Assembly (NCBI RefSeq): GCF_009727055.1
Contig: NC_052354.1
Location: 201,177 to 265,176 of the forward strand
Reading direction: 5' to 3'
DNA from: Benincasa hispida
Lineage: Eukaryota; Streptophyta; Magnoliopsida; Cucurbitales; Cucurbitaceae
DNA: 64,000 nucleotides
This document shows, in pieces, positions 48,636 through 60,740 of this stretch (position 1 is the stretch's first letter; every line of letters starts with the position of its first letter). A program made the position numbers and the translations under genes. The notes beneath the pieces were generated by a model, which was given only the letters and a program-made list of their open reading frames with translations, did no database searches and was not told where the DNA came from.

Positions 48636-50809
48636 CTTAACACTTAGATGAAACTGTAATAATTCAGAAATTCAACTGAATATCCTGAAGTACCAACTCT
48701 TTTTAACTGTGTGATTGTCCATACGATTGTTTTGAAACTATGAATAAGGTAAAGTTCTCAAAATAATTTTATATATTGAACAATGAACAACATATCATTA
48801 CATTGATAACTAAGGAACTTGACTTGAGTTTAGTTGGTTAAAATAACCAACTTAGAGTTTGATCCACCAACTTTACAAGTCGGTGTTAAATAACTCTACC
48901 AACTTCAGCAGTGTTCACTATTAAAATTTGTACATTTATAGAAGAACTCTATCTTTATAACTTCAGTACAATTCCATAAGAAGTGTAGAGTCCAAGTACT
49001 AGCAACAACTTCAGTTGGTAACTCACTGTGGAACTAGAAACATATAAATCGATAACAATTTTGATGGTATGAAAATTGCATATAAAAGTGTAAAATCAAA
49101 TGGTAGATTGATTTTGAGTTGTTAAAGCGTGTTCTGGAATAACTTTAATAATTTCAAAATCTCTCACAAACATAGGCCGATGTTCTTGACTAAAGAGAGG
49201 TACTTTTAAAGCAAGTAAGCCCGAAAAACCCCTCTTTCACCTAAAGAGCAAAGTTGTTGAGGCTGGAAAATACACATTTAAGATACCATAAAATTCTCCT
49301 AAGCAGAGCAATATTAGTTTTTCCATTTACCCTTCTACAATATGAACAAGGTGGTGCTTGGTGGAGAGTTGATTTTTGGATATATCCTGAAGTTGAAACC
49401 TCCATCTCTGCCAAAATCAACACAGAACTTATAAGAAAAATACTTAGCAATTAATCACTAACCCATTCTTTATAATCCCAAAACATCCTCGAAAAAAAAG
49501 GTTTCAAAAGAAATTCAAACCATAAATCACCAATCCATATCTGGGTCTGTGATAACACAAATGAATACAGAGGCGAAATTTAGCAAACTATTCAAACAAA
49601 GGGATGAACGAATTAAATCCAAAAGCACGATAGAGTTGAGATTTCCATTGAAAATCTTTTGCAAAGTTCTTTCTGAAACCAAAAAGAGCAGAAAACGTAC
49701 AGAAGAAATGAACCCAGGTTTCAATCAAGAGCAAACATACCAGAGTAATGGCTCTGAATTGATTCTTCAATGATTTTCTGGTGTTGGCCCAATTTCTGGG
49801 GTAGAAATTGGAGGGAAAAAAAGGCAGAAAAGCAAAGCAAGTTGTGTAAGTTTCTTGAGACAAAAGAAAGGGTATGCTATAAGAATAATGGGTTTAAAGA
49901 ATTTTGAAGGGAATGGGGAAATACCTGTGGTGAGTTAGAGAAGGGAGAGTTGGTTGTGGGAGCAACTTGGGGAAGAGAAAAAAACGGTCTGCTCTATTTC
50001 TCTGGCTCAGCTTCACTTCCATCACACAAACCGTTGAAATTGGCCATTCCCATTTTCTGTCTCGTTAAATTCAATATTAATCGATTTTCATTAAAATATC
50101 ATGTCCTTTTCAAATATAAATTTTTATGATTATTTTTAACTTTTTTCTGAGTTCAAAGCAAATAAGGATTCACACTTTTAGCTTTAGGGCGGTTTGGCCC
50201 ACCGAGTGGAGTTAATTAGAGAATTATGTGAAAAATAGAAAAAGATGGGAAGATATAAAAAAGGATGAAAAGATATAATTGATCGATAAATGTGAAAAGT
50301 AGAGATAGAGGAGAGAAAAAGTGGAAGATGAAATCATTAGATAAATGTGCAACATTTAATAGTGTTTACTATTGATGTTAAGTTGTTCACACCAACTTAA
50401 GAAGTTTTGCAAGCCTCTTAGGTTAGTTTTGCAATCGATCTATTGATTTACCTCATATTTTGTATATTAGTTTGATGGGGAACAGAGACGAGGAGGGAAA
50501 AACTCTTGGTTAGAGATGGATCCTCGAAGGAAAAATGTATATCTCTACTCTAAAATATGCTTTTGATCATTAAAAACCAATTATAATGTTATTAAAATTG
50601 TATTTAAAAGAGTAAAATTAAATTCTATTAAATTAATTTTTAGTGATTAATGACCATTCCAAAGCATTTCTATATATGATAAAAGTAATTTTAACAATTT
50701 TAGAATCACTCTCAAATTATTCATTAGTTCCTTATAATCTCCTAATTTTGTAGGATAATTACTTCATCATAATCAACTATAATAGAAACGTTGTCAAAAT
50801 AAGCATAAC
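48636..50809 (-). other. Upstream region of the 206-aa gene, probable leader and intron
   Basis: No coding exon is seen. 49741-50020 may hold a 5' leader exon with alternative donors. The 49930-50030 part (minus strand) is pyrimidine-mixed and GC-richer, as near a transcription start. The remainder, 50060-50809, is AT-rich spacer leading to the foldback element. Confidence 0.35.
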
Positions 50810-53800
50810 GAAAAAATGTCCAAACTAACCCAAAACCAAAAACTTCTATGTAATTGACCTCTTTTTTTAAAACATGTTTTATTTTTACCTTTTAAAGATG
50901 TGAAATATCATTTTGCCCTCAGTTTTAAATGAATCATTTCTCACTTCTCCCTGGGTTTCTCGTTTCTTCTTATGTTACTAAAATATCACATACAAAAAAT
51001 GATCTAAGTTTAAACTTTATAAAGTCATTTGAAAGTAAAGATGCTTTAACATTTTTCTCAATTTATAAGCATATTGGGGTTGATGCCCTAAATCTCATAA
51101 GGTTCTATAATTTGTAATTGTATTATACAAACATCTTATTTATTTAATAAAATGTGTGATGGTTTTATTTGACATTTAGTTGCATTAATCCACAAACCAA
51201 TAAACTAACATCGAAGGTTATCTTGTAGCTTAATCATGTATGTAGAGACATACAAGTGGATAATGTTTAAGTGATAACCTAAATGGTCTGTAGTAGATGG
51301 ATAAGGCTGGATATCTTATCCTGGTGACACTACGAGTATGATTCACTTTGTAGATGTTACAATTGTTGTGAAGTGCTACAAATGATCTGATCCTGATCAT
51401 TCATATGGAGACATGTGCATGGAGATATTCTATAAAACGAGTTTGTATAAGATTGGACCACGAAATGACTAATCTTATTATATAACACCGTTCATAATAG
51501 AGACTTACATTTCACCAAGATGACTGTAGGTGACATGACCTAAATTTTGAGTGAGTTCTGAACTTCTGCGACGGTTCTTTGATTTGTATGGGTAAGAGTG
51601 ACCAGATCGCTAACTCAACAAGCCTACCATTTTAAGGATTTGTCTGATTAGGGAGCTAGGAATATAGCTACACAAGAAGGAATTCACTCCTTCCCCAATG
51701 TCGGGGTAAGTAGATAAATTGCTCCCTTAAAGGCTGATTCCGAAGTTTGAACAAGGTGGTGCCACATCCTCTCCTGGCTTGAGAGAAGTTTGGTCATACT
51801 TAGACTATGATTTATCGTTCATTAGAGGAATTAGTGGTATCTAAAGAGTTAGATGTAACTACAGGGGCAAAACGATAACTTTGGCCCAGCTATACTTACG
51901 AGCAATTTGTGAAGGGTTATCGTACTGTTGATTGGTTATCCAATAGACATAAAAATATATCTGTAGTGCGAAGAGTGCAACTTTCGATTTTTAATGGAGT
52001 ACCCGATAGTCAACGGATGGTGAATATCTTAATTAAAGGCTTTAATTAATTATTCATGTATTGTTGAAGCTTCAAGCTATAGGTCCATGAAGTCCCCTTT
52101 GTAGCTCAACAGAAAATAATGAGAATCAATTTTTGGATTAATTTGAATTGTTCAAATTAATTGAGGGAATTATTTATATCTGATATAATTATTTTAATCT
52201 AATTATATATGATATAATTACTATTATATATTTGGTACATTATTATATAAAGTTTATTAGAGAGGAAATAAATATTTGAATATGATTCAAATATTAATTA
52301 TGTGAATTGGATTCATATAATTAAATTTAATATAAAGGGGATTTATATTAAATATTATTGTTGAGAGACTTAAACTATAGATTATATTGTATTGGAAACA
52401 ATATTGAACTATAGGTTATATGTAATATTTGATATAACATATAGTCTAATATATATTATATGATAAAGTAGATATCATATATATATATATTAAAGTTTTT
52501 ATTAAAATTAATTTTAAAAACAGTTTTAGCAACTCCCTCCCCTTTTTTCTCTCCACATCGTGAGAATGGGAGAGAAATCGTTTATTCTTCTTCTTCCTCC
52601 TCGAAAGGTTTACAGAAACGTTTTGTAAGTTTTGTACGTTCCAAAATTTTCCTTCCAAATTTCCTCCTCTCTACTATCTCAATCTCCCTCTTCCAAAATA
52701 GCTAGAACATGCATAAACTCCTGGATTCTCACCCAGAGAATAAGAGGTTTCATTATGGTGGTGTCCTTTTGGTTCGAGGGTTTCTTTCTTAAAGAACCGG
52801 TCATCAAAGGTAAGGGTTTCTGAAACCCAGTTTACTTTTCTATAAAATTATTCCAAGCATGCTGTATTTTAATCAAATGCATAATCTTTTCTATATGTTT
52901 GCTGTAAAATCATTGTTCTGTAAATTTGGGTTTTTGGGTCCGATCCCCTTTTTCGCTCAAGGATCTTCAATGGTTCCTTCAAAGCATGGTTGAAAAGAAC
53001 ACGAAAAATGCCTAAAAACGAGTGATCGTTTACCTAAAACACAGTTGTATTGATAAATATATGACAAAAACAAAATTATCATTCTCGTAGAAAAGGTGCG
53101 GATCACTAACATCATCTACGCAAATCGCTGACATCATGTGTGCGATCGTTGACCTCAGGTGTGCGATTGCTTTGCAGTTTTGTTTTGGTCATATCTCTAT
53201 CGATACAATTTCGTTTGAGCTAAATGACTACTTGTTTTTATATGGTTTTTCATGTTATCACCAACAATACTTGTAATTTGAACAAAGCATTGACTTTAAT
53301 ACTCAAAAAGTAAAATTTATCTAAGTTTAAACATTGTAAGGTCATTTATGTTCAATATGCTTTTACATTTTGCTCTTCTTAATTTTAAGCATTGTTGGAA
53401 AGAACACGAACAAACTTACGGAAATAAGTGGTCATTTAGCTAAAACGAAGTTGTATCAATAAAAATATTATCAAAACAAAATTGAACTGAGTGATTGTGC
53501 ACCCAAGGTTAGCGATTACATAGATGATGTCAGCAATCGCACACCTTTTTTGCACGAATGATCATTTTGTTTGGTCATATCTTCATCAATACAACTTCGT
53601 TTTAGCTACATGACCACTTATTTTTATATGTTTTATCATATTCTTTCTAACCATGTTTATAAATTGAGCAAAAGGTTAAAACATCTTTATTTTTAAATGA
53701 CTTTACCATGGTTAAACTTAGATCATCTTTGTTATGTGATCTTTTGGTAACATAACAAAAAGCATAGGTAGGAGAAACCCAGAAACTATGGAGAAGTGAG

Positions 53801-53920
53801 ATTCATTTAAAACTGAGGGCAATTCTTGAAAAGGTAAAAAAAAAAACATTTTTTCTTTTAAAAAAAAATCTCAATTACATAGAAGATCTTGGGTTTTGGG
53901 TTAGTTTGGGCAATTTTCCA
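50810..53920. mobile_element. Foldback element with alternating inverted arms
   Basis: The left end reads GTCCAAACTAACCCAAAACC (from 50819) and the right end, inverted, reads GCCCAAACTAACCCAAAACC (near 53890-53912). The inverted similarity runs inward for hundreds of bases. Without the nested LTR, four arms alternate: forward 50810-51071 plus 52987-53165, reverse 53166-53300, forward about 53310-53510, reverse about 53520-53920. No protein is encoded. The terminal GGAAAATTGCCCAAACTA resembles Mutator-like ends, and flanking 9-mers AAGCATAAC/AAACATACT match at 6 of 9 positions. Confidence 0.75.
51072..52981 (+). mobile_element. Solo LTR of a related Copia family (1910 bp)
   Basis: It starts TATTGGGGTTGATGCCC (second base mutated from G) and ends CCTTCA. 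It is flanked by perfect 5-bp duplications AAGCA at 51067-51071 and 52982-52986. Many blocks match the other Copia LTRs, for example CTGATCCTGATCATTC and AAGAGTGCAACTTTCG-like sequence. No internal domain remains, so it arose by LTR-LTR recombination. Confidence 0.88.
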
Positions 53921-54624
53921 AACATACTCAAGTTGGTATAAGGCTTGTCCTATTGACTTCTGGGGTTAATTAAAAGTTTGATTTCTCAAGCAAACATATC
54001 GTCGAAAAAAAATTCATAAAATTCCAAATTTCTCTCATTTACTGTCAATGATTTGATTATGTTCATATAGAATTTATCCACATTGCCAACCAAGAATCAA
54101 CCCATCTCTCTCATTCCATGGGTTCTTTACTTCCTATTAGATAATATATAATTAAATTTACTTTCGTACATCAACTTAAACTTTTAGGTCAATCTTTGAT
54201 TTAAGATGTATCAGAGCAGGTGATCTAGAGAAGTTGTGCGTTCAAGCTCTGCAATGTTACTTCCTTCTCAATTAAGATTGATTTCCATTTGTTAGGTCTT
54301 TTTCATATATCAAGCTGAAACTCACAAGTTTCATTCATAATCATTCCTAGTTCCCTTATCGGGATTGTTGTACTATCGTTTTTTCATTCTTCGAGACTAG
54401 TATATTCATAAATTTAAATTAAAGGATTTCCATTATATATAAAATTGTGTTAAATTTTTGCAAACAAAAATAAAGATGGTCACTTTTTTAAAAAATATAT
54501 GTTAAGACATTTAACAAAAGCAATAAGAAGAAAAAAAAAAAAAAACCAGAGAGAGAAGATGAACAATGTGAAAGATATAATTCGAACATCATTTATTTGA
54601 TTGGCCTGGTATTACAAGCACTCA
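53921..54624. other. Spacer between foldback element and defensin-like gene
   Basis: AT-rich, no coding sequence. Near 54205-54260 there is GATGTATCAGAGCAGGTGAT with a following TTCAAGCTCTGCAAT, a tRNA-like arrangement common in dispersed plant repeats; no intact tRNA fold is apparent. 54525-54545 is a poly(A) run. Confidence 0.4.
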
Positions 54625-54630
54625 TTTATT
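54625..54630 (-). terminator. Poly(A) signal of the defensin-like gene
   Basis: AATAAA on the minus strand (TTTATT on the plus strand), 40 bp beyond the stop codon. A second copy lies at 54592-54597. Confidence 0.45.
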
Positions 54631-54669
54631 TGATTAATGTATCACACTGTTAACAAAAACAGTTTATAA

Positions 54670-55200
54670 TTAACAAATAATATTGCAAAGGCAAAAGCGA
54701 GAGTCAACACCATTAGGAATGCATTCACAACCCTTTGGTGGGATATTTCCATATTTTGCCATTGCTTCATGGTAGCATTCTGATATTCCAAATGGCCCTG
54801 AACATGTCCCTGTTGAAGCAAATTTCACTGGGCATGTTTTTGATTGATCCTCAAAATCTGCCAATTAAATCGAACTTACATGTTATTAATGAGAGAGATT
54901 GTTCTAATAGAAACGTAGAGTATCGAACAATGAATTAATGATGTATTTCACTAACGATGTGTTAGCTACATCTACGAACACGAAGAAAGAAGCACATAAT
55001 ATAGAGATGCGTATAGGTAATAGGGTTGAAACATTTATATATAGCACTTTGTGCTTAGTCATTTGCAGTGTCAGATGACAGATTCAAAGCATTTCATCAG
55101 AGATTGTGTTATTTAAAAGCTTACCTTGAGAATGAGAATTGGAAACAAGGCAAAGGAGAAGTAAGAGAGGAAGGGAAATGAGCCTGGTGATCTTCTCCAT
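54670..55200 (-). CDS. Defensin-like secreted cysteine-rich peptide (2 exons, 87 aa)
   Basis: Exons 55200-55125 and 54857-54670 join in frame (codon split G|AT). Residues 1-24 form a classic signal peptide (MEKITRLISLPLLLLLC...SHS). The mature peptide of about 62 residues has eight cysteines at 34, 44, 53, 69, 71, 81, 83 and 87, including paired CxC motifs GCEC and FCLC. This is the plant defensin-like (DEFL) pattern: four disulfides, secreted, with roles in defence or in pollen-pistil signalling. The two-exon layout, with the intron just after the signal peptide, is also typical of DEFL genes. Which role this one has cannot be told. No defects are seen. Confidence 0.9.
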
Positions 55201-55295
55201 AATAACACACCTTTTTCTGTGCTTTGATGATATTTACTTTTGCTATGATCTTTTCTTTGTGGTTGTGATTATCCAAGCTGTTGATGTTAAATTCG

Positions 55296-55304
55296 TATAT
55301 ATAT
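55296..55304 (-). promoter_or_regulatory. Candidate TATA box of the defensin-like gene
   Basis: An alternating TATATATA stretch lies about 100 bp upstream of the ATG on the minus strand, at a suitable distance for a short 5' leader. Confidence 0.45.
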
Positions 55305-56235
55305 TAGTTTCATGAGTTGTTTAAATGGAAACAAATATATGAAAACTTTGAATGACAATATATCGTAATTTTCATATGGGAGATACAGCAAATATGTTTA
55401 TATTTTTTCATACTGGATCCATATATTTGGGATTTGTTTCCTTTTCTTTCCTTTCTTGTTTAATTTGTCACAATTTGGATAAGATTTATGATTTCTTTTA
55501 CAACTCCCTGGGATAAAATGCGGTTTTAGTTCTTGAGGTTTAAAGTTGATGTTTATTTTAGTCTCGGAAGTTTTAAAATAGACATTTTACTCTCCTTAAT
55601 TTGAAAAAATGGTTCTAAATGGTCCCAACATAATTTTAACCTAACGTTATAATTAATTAATTAAATTAAATTTTTCATATTCAATATCTAAATGGTTCTA
55701 AATGGCCATTTTTTGGGTTGAACGCTTGGTGTGCTTGTCTGACTCGCTGAGGCATTTGTGCATATTTTGGAATAAGCTTCAGCATTGATTTCCAAACTGG
55801 AACAATATAATATAATCTCGATTTTCGTCTAACCTTTTTTTGAAATCTTGCATTCCAGAGATTACAATGTCTTTTATTTAACACCACCGTGATTATGGTT
55901 TTCCTTAAAACTTGCCTTTCCGTTTACAACCCCAAAGTAGTGAGTTCGATTTAAGTTTCAAGATTTATGACCGGAGCTTGATTTTAAAGGTTGAAGAAGT
56001 TTCTGTTTGGTTTAAATTTGAAACCTTGCACAAGATTAAAGCGGTTTTATTAGGCTTATTAGGCTTTCTCGTGTCCAGGCTAGAGAAGACTGCACATTTG
56101 TTGGTTCAAGTCCCAAAATTCTTACTCGTGTAAAAAAGGTAACAAATTGTTGTTGTTTTCATTTACTAAGCTGTTAGTATGAAAAATTATAACACTTTCT
56201 TTTTCCATCGTTTTGTAAGCTGCCCACCACCTACA
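55305..56235. other. AT-rich spacer with old repeat phrases
   Basis: No gene supported. 55520-55660 contains TAGTTCTTGAGGTTT and TTTTAGTCTCGGAAGTTTTA, phrases typical of dispersed plant repeats and similar in style to 17029-17120. Frames at 55681-56133 match no known family. Confidence 0.4.
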
Positions 56236-58090
56236 TGAAGGAAACCGTGAGGTCCGTAGTGGAAGCGGAATCTATCCCAATTTTTAGTTTTGCACAAAAT
56301 TAAATTACAAAACAAAAAAATTATGCATTATCAAAATGTTTTATAGAATGCTTATCACAGAAGAAATTAGGAAAGAATTAAAACTTACCCTTGAATCCAA
56401 AAGGTCTTCACGAAATCCTAATTTAGAGAATTGCATCAATCCAAGATTGGCCACTATCACAAGTTAATCTACTGTATTTTCCTTAAGGGTGAGAATTATA
56501 AGGAAAGTTGTGGGCTTCTCTCACTTTTTAGGAGTGGAAGAGATTTTGAGAGAGAAGAAAAACCTTTTTTCTTCTATATGTTTTCTTAAGAGAAAAAACC
56601 ACAGAGAATACTTCATTGTCCTCTATCTCGTGAACAAGATGAAGGCCATCGTGAAACTATCTACTTCCTCTCTTAGCCACATGACTGGATCAGAGAAAAA
56701 TAGTAACTCCCTCCTTAATTGAATTATTTATTAAACTCAAATAATTTAATAAATAAATAAAATAAATATGTATATATATCGATATATATTTAGATATATG
56801 ATAACCAACTTATCATATATTATATATCAAACTATATGTCATATCGAATATAATACAACCTATACTTTTTATATTGTCTCAAATACAACATATAATTTAT
56901 AGTTTGAATTTCTCTCAATCAATCATGATATTTAATATAAATCCAATTCATATTAAATTCAATTATATGAATCTCATCCATACAATTAGTATTTGAATCA
57001 AATTCAAATATTGAATTCCTCTCAAAATAAATTTTATATTATAATATATCAAATACATTTTATTAATTATATCACATACAATTAATTCCCTCAATTAATT
57101 TCAACTATTCAAACTAATCCAAAATTAATTCTCAATAATCTCTATTTAGCTAAAGATGGGACCTTATAGATAGGTGGATTGAAGCTCCAATGGTACTTGA
57201 ATAATTAATGAAACTCCTTTAATTAAATTATTTGACATCTATTAACTGTCGGTCACTCTACTAAAGACCTAAATTGCATTCTTTGCACTAGATATATTTT
57301 TGTATCCATTAGATATAACCAGTCAACAGTTCGATAACCTTTAATAAATTACTCGTAAGTACAGCCAGACAAAAAATATCTTTTTGCCCCTGTAGTTACA
57401 TCTAACTCCTTCACATTGTTTAAGCTCCAGAATCACCCTTAAAGGGAGCAATTTATCTACTTACCCCAACATTAGGGAATGTGCGAATTTCATCTCGTGT
57501 AACTTTGTTCCCAACTCCTCAATCAGATGAATCCCCAAAATAGTAGGCATATTGAGTCGGCGATCTGACCACTCTCACCCATGCAAATTAAAATATTGTC
57601 TTCATAGACAGGAGTTCACAACTCACTCTGGATTCAGGTCATGTCACCTATGGTCATTCTGGTGAATGTAAGTCTTTACAATTAACGGCGTTATATAATG
57701 AGACTAATCATTTCATGGTCCGATCTTATACAAATTCTTTGTATTGAATACCTCCAATCACATGTCTCTGCATGAATGATCAGGATCAGATCATTTGTAG
57801 CACTTTACAACACTTGTAACATCTATAAAGCGGGTCGTATCCGTAGTGTCGCCAGGATAAAATACCCAACCTTATCCATCTACTACATACCATTTAGGTT
57901 ATCATTTAAACATTATCCACTTGTATATCTCTATATACATGTTTAAATTACATAAAATATCCTAGGATCTTAGTTTATTAGATTAAGTGTATGCTCATAA
58001 AATAACAATTGTTGTATTAATAACAATTTGTTTATATAAAGTTTACAAACTACGAGAATACAAGATAGATTTAGGACACCAATCCCAACA
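56236..58090 (-). mobile_element. 3' LTR of a minus-strand Copia element
   Basis: Read on the minus strand it starts TGTTGGGATTGGTGTCC at 58090 and ends CCTTCA at 56236, 1855 bp. It is preceded by the polypurine tract (ACAAGTGGGAGAT). Blocks match the 51072-52981 LTR in reverse orientation, for example the reverse complement of CTGATCCTGATCATTC near 57775. Confidence 0.82.
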
Positions 58091-58971
58091 ATCTCCCACT
58101 TGTCCTACAGCTTAAGAAGCCAAATGTACAATACAAATAAAATACAAAATACAATAAACTAGGTCTACAGGATACCCCAATAACATCTACCCAATACAAT
58201 AAACTAGGGTACACACTATACCCCAATAACATCTACCAATTGCCTTAGACAATATGTCGCATATCCTGTAGACCTAGACTTTCTAAATGACCTTCGAACA
58301 CTTTAGCGCTAAGAGAATTTGTAAATGGATCAACAACGTTGTGCTTTGAAGAAATCTTCATTAGAATCACGTCACCTCAATGCACAATCCCTCGAATCAA
58401 GTGATATTTCTACTCAATGTGTTTGCCTCTTTAATGACTCCTAGGTTTCTTAGAATTTGCCACAACACCACTGCTATCACAATAAAGTGTGATGGGCAAA
58501 GACATATTTGGAACAACTTCAAAATTAGTAAGAAACTTCTTAAGCCAAACAACCTCTTTAGCATCATTTCAAGTAATTACATATTCGGCTTCCATTGTGG
58601 AGTCTGCGAGATGCATCATTACTTGATGCTCCCCCAAACTATAGCTCCTACATTTAGAGTAAAAACTAATCCTGATGTGGATTTCTGAGAATCCCGATCA
58701 GTCTAAACGTCAGAGTCTGTGTATCCTGTAAGGATTAAATCCTTATTTCCATACACAAACATATAGTCCCTCGTTCTCTGAAGGTACTTGAGGATTATTT
58801 TGACTGCTGCCTAGTGATCTAATCTTAGATTGGATTGATATCAAATGAAATCTCTACTGCATAGCAAATGTCAAGTCTCGTACATAACATTGCATACATG
58901 AGACTACCAATAGTCGATGCATAGGGAAATCATCTCATTGCCTCAACCTCTTGAGGAGTCTTAAGACATTG
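58091..58971 (-). pseudogene. Copia reverse transcriptase end and RNase H remnant
   Basis: On the minus strand the frame reads, with stops, VVWLKKFLTNFEVVPNMSLP, then ITLYCDSSGVVANS, then KHNVVDPFTNSLSAK, followed by a short tail and the polypurine tract. These are the C-terminal RNase H motifs seen at 27286-27723 and 41068-41487. The plus-strand open frame at 58380-58688 is only the mirror of this. Confidence 0.82.
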
Positions 58972-60188
58972 TTCCTCTCAAAATAAACTTTATATTATAA
59001 TTCTTCTCAAAATAAACTTTATATTATAATGTACCAAACACATTATATTAATTATATCACATATAATTAATTTAATTAATTATATAACATATAAATAATT
59101 TTCTCAATTTATTTGAACAATCCAAATTAATCCAAAATTAATTCTCAATAATTTCTGTTGAGCTATAGAGAGGACCTTATGGACCTATAGATTGAAGCTT
59201 CAATGGTACTTGAATAATTAATTAAACTCCTTTAATTAAATTATTCAACATCCATTAACTGCCGATCACTCTACTAAAGACCGATAGTTGAACTCTTTGC
59301 ATTACAGATATATTTCTATGTTCGTTGGATATAACAAGTCAATAGTGCGATGACCCTTCAAAATTGCTTGTAAGTACAACTTGGTCAACATTATCGTTTT
59401 GCCCCTGTAGTTACATTTAACTTCTTAAGTACTACTGATCCCTCTAATGAACAATAAATCATAGTTCAAATATGACCAAATCCCTCTCATGCCAAGAGAA
59501 GGTGTAGCCACATTTTTCAAGCTCCGGAATTAGCCCTTAAGGGAGCAAGTAATCTACATACCCCGACATTAGGAAAATGGTGAATTTCGTCTTGTGTAGT
59601 TGTGTTTCCAGCTCCCTAACCAGACGAATCCTCAAAATAGTAGAAATGTTGAGTCGGCGATCTGACCATTTTCACCCATGCAAATAAAAGGACAGTCTTC
59701 ATAGGCAGGAGTTCACAACTCACTCAGGATTTAGGTCATGTCACCTATGGTCATCCTGGTGAAATGTAAGTCTCTTCTATTAACAACATTATATAATTAG
59801 ACTATTCATTTCGTGGTCTGACCTTATACAAACTCTTTGTATAAGATACCCCTGCTTACATGTCTCTACATGAATGATCAAGATTAGATCATTTGTAGCA
59901 CTTTACAACACTTGTAACATCTATAAAGTGGACCGTATCCATAGTATCACCACGATAAGGTACCCATCCTTATCGATCTACTACAGACCGTTTAGGTTAT
60001 CATTTAAACATTTTCCTTTCGTATGTTTCTACATAAATGTTAAAATTACATAAAATGACCTAGGATCTTAGTTTATTGGATTGAGTGTATGTTCATAAAA
60101 TAAAAATTATTTTATTAATAACAATTTGTTTATACAAAATTTATAAACTACAATAATACAAGAGATATTTAGGACACCAATCCCAACA
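58972..60188 (-). mobile_element. Truncated second minus-strand Copia LTR
   Basis: On the minus strand it begins TGTTGGGATTGGTGTCC at 60188 with a polypurine-like CAAATGGGAGAC just upstream (60189-60200). It corresponds to 57008-58090 of the neighbouring LTR and lacks the last 770 bp. A 30-bp duplication (CTCAAAATAAACTTTATATT) sits at its broken end. It is joined directly to RNase H sequence of the other copy. Confidence 0.78.
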
Positions 60189-60249
60189 GTCTCCCATTTG
60201 TCCTAAAGCTTAGGGAGCCAAAATCTCTTTTGTATTCTCGTAGTGCGTA

Positions 60250-60740
60250 GAGACATTCAAGGTTATCTTGTAGCTTAAACATGTATGTAGAGACATACGG
60301 GTGGATCATGTTTAAGTGATAACCTAAATGGTCTATAGTAGATGGATAAGGTTGAATACCTTATCCTTGTGACACTACGAGTACGTCCCGCTTTATAAAT
60401 GTTACAATTGTTGTAAAGTGCTACAAATGATCATCTGATCCTGATCATTCATGTGGAGACATGTGAGCGATGGTATTCTATACAAAGGAGTTAGTAGAAG
60501 ACCAGACCACGAAATGCTTAATCTCATTATATAATGTCATTCATAAGAAAGACTTACATTTCACTAAGATGACCATAAGTAACATGACATGAATCCTAGG
60601 TGAGTTGTGAACTCCTACATATGAAGGTGGTCTTTTGATTTGTATGGGTGAGAGTGGCCAGATCGCAGACTTAATACGCCTATTATTTTGAGGATTCGTT
60701 TGATTGAGAAGATGGGAACACAGGTACGCAAAATTGAGTT
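60250..60740 (+). mobile_element. Copia LTR fragment in opposite orientation
   Basis: Plus-strand LTR sequence starting GGTTATCTTGTAGCTTAAAC and matching 51212 onward of the solo LTR. With the preceding minus-strand LTR it forms a large imperfect inverted repeat separated by about 60 bp. Confidence 0.8.

Noticed and set aside
54205..54260. TATCAGAGCAGGTGAT as a retrotransposon primer site
   Set aside because: It resembles the tRNA-Met primer site, but there is no LTR end before it and no gag after it; more likely a tRNA-like part of a dispersed repeat.
58380..58688. Plus-strand 102-codon open frame
   Set aside because: It is the antisense shadow of the minus-strand RNase H remnant, whose motifs read clearly on the other strand.
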